From NCBI GenBank assembly GCA_009869945.1, contig WIXG01000239.1:59658-123657 (forward strand): a stretch of DNA of 64,000 nucleotides. Reading direction: 5' to 3'. Of this stretch, positions 63,520-64,000 are shown one piece after another. Position 1 is the stretch's first letter; the number at the start of each line of letters is the position of its first letter. The notes beneath the pieces are model-generated. The model was not told where the DNA came from. It saw nothing but the letters and a program-made list of their open reading frames with translations, and did not search any database. The stretch comes from Mesaphorura yosii. Its lineage: Eukaryota > Arthropoda > Collembola > Poduromorpha > Tullbergiidae. Position numbers and translations under genes: made by a program.

Positions 63520-64000
63520 ATGAGCTTGCTGATTCTTGCAGGTCGCCGTGGCATTGGGTTAGTGAGAAGATTCACTGTTGAGCCGTTAGCCACGGTCATA
63601 TCCAAGTATAGGCATAGAGAGGCTTCGACGCAGACTTTAATCGGGCATGACTTCATCGTGCGATCGCCTACTCCTAACTTGGGTCCGGTTACCGGAGTCA
63701 CCGTACCCGAGCTCGTCTGGTCAAACATGGGTCGCAAGGAGAATTCCGTCGCATTCGTAAGTTCTAGTGCATCCACAACAGAAGTAAATTAGTGCCACCA
63801 GTCTCAGTTTCATGATTTTGCTCTAGGAATGTTCTGTTACCGGCTACCGTCTGTCGCATGGCGATATATATCGCCAAAGCCGCTCCTTCGCTGCTGCCCT
63901 AATCCAGGCTGGTCTGAACCATGGTGACTGTGTCGCCATCGTGGTGCCCAACATGCCACAATTCCCAGTCATCATGCTCGGTGTTATGCATGCTGGCGGC
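63520..64000 (+). CDS. Acyl-CoA synthetase / 4-coumarate-CoA-ligase-like enzyme (5' part, continues beyond the right edge)
   Basis: Adenylate-forming enzyme of the 4CL/luciferase-like group, which activates carboxylic acids with ATP and CoA. Exons 63520-63756 and 63827-64000 (open at the window end) give 137 residues. The N-terminus (MSLLILAGRRGIGLVRRF) is basic and hydrophobic and looks like a mitochondrial presequence. The domain start is typical: VPELVWSNMGRKENSVAF, then SHGDIYRQSRSFAAALIQAG, and DCVAIVVPNMPQFPVIMLGV, matching the first conserved block of AMP-binding enzymes. The catalytic P-loop and the later motifs lie outside the window, so the substrate cannot be told. The exon 1 start is the first ATG in frame. 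Related arthropod genes are often several in number. Confidence 0.85.

Noticed and set aside
63450-63776. 108-codon minus frame at the right end
   Set aside because: Antisense shadow of the acyl-CoA synthetase first exon, which has clear homology and splice sites.

Overview
The window is eukaryotic nuclear DNA, almost certainly from an arthropod. Every recognisable gene is split by short GT-AG introns (mostly 45-150 bp). The gene set includes an RR-2 chitin-binding cuticle protein, an arthropod-type gustatory receptor, a CYP4-like P450 and a vitellogenic-like serine carboxypeptidase. A springtail or crustacean would fit, but I cannot fix the species. Exon limits were read by eye from splice signals and checked for reading phase across each junction.

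Layout. 1-3732 (minus): 5' part of a RUNX/Runt transcription factor gene, running off the left edge. 3733-10677: long non-coding stretch, probably Runt upstream control DNA. 10678-14610 (plus): Munc13-4/Unc13-4 secretion factor, tail-to-tail with a gustatory receptor (14655-15921, minus). 17929-18791 (plus): two-exon unknown protein. 19214-21994 (minus): PXA-domain membrane protein, sorting-nexin-like. 25123-25907 (plus): RR-2 cuticle protein with a TATA box. 26352-30278 (plus): four-KH-domain RNA-binding protein (FUBP/KSRP/Psi). 33146-40638 (minus): PKA type I regulatory subunit with a 5.5 kb first intron. 42302-43011 (minus): UPF0545/C22orf39 protein. 43710-45658 (plus): serine carboxypeptidase. 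46179-49904 (minus): holocarboxylase synthetase. 52236-56851 (plus): striatin, carrying an antisense coding-like relic in one intron. 58282-58719 (minus): small membrane protein. 60273-63009 (plus): P450. 63520-64000 (plus): start of an acyl-CoA synthetase/4CL-like gene.

These are ordinary dispersed nuclear genes, not an operon or gene cluster with one job. P450 and acyl-CoA synthetase adjacency could reflect lipid or xenobiotic metabolism, but that is only a guess. I found no CRISPR array, prokaryotic system or intact transposon. The least explained items are the antisense coding relic inside striatin, the interleaved inverted repeats near 16.3 kb, the degenerate C-terminal C2 region of the Munc13-4 homologue and the PXA protein without a visible PX domain.
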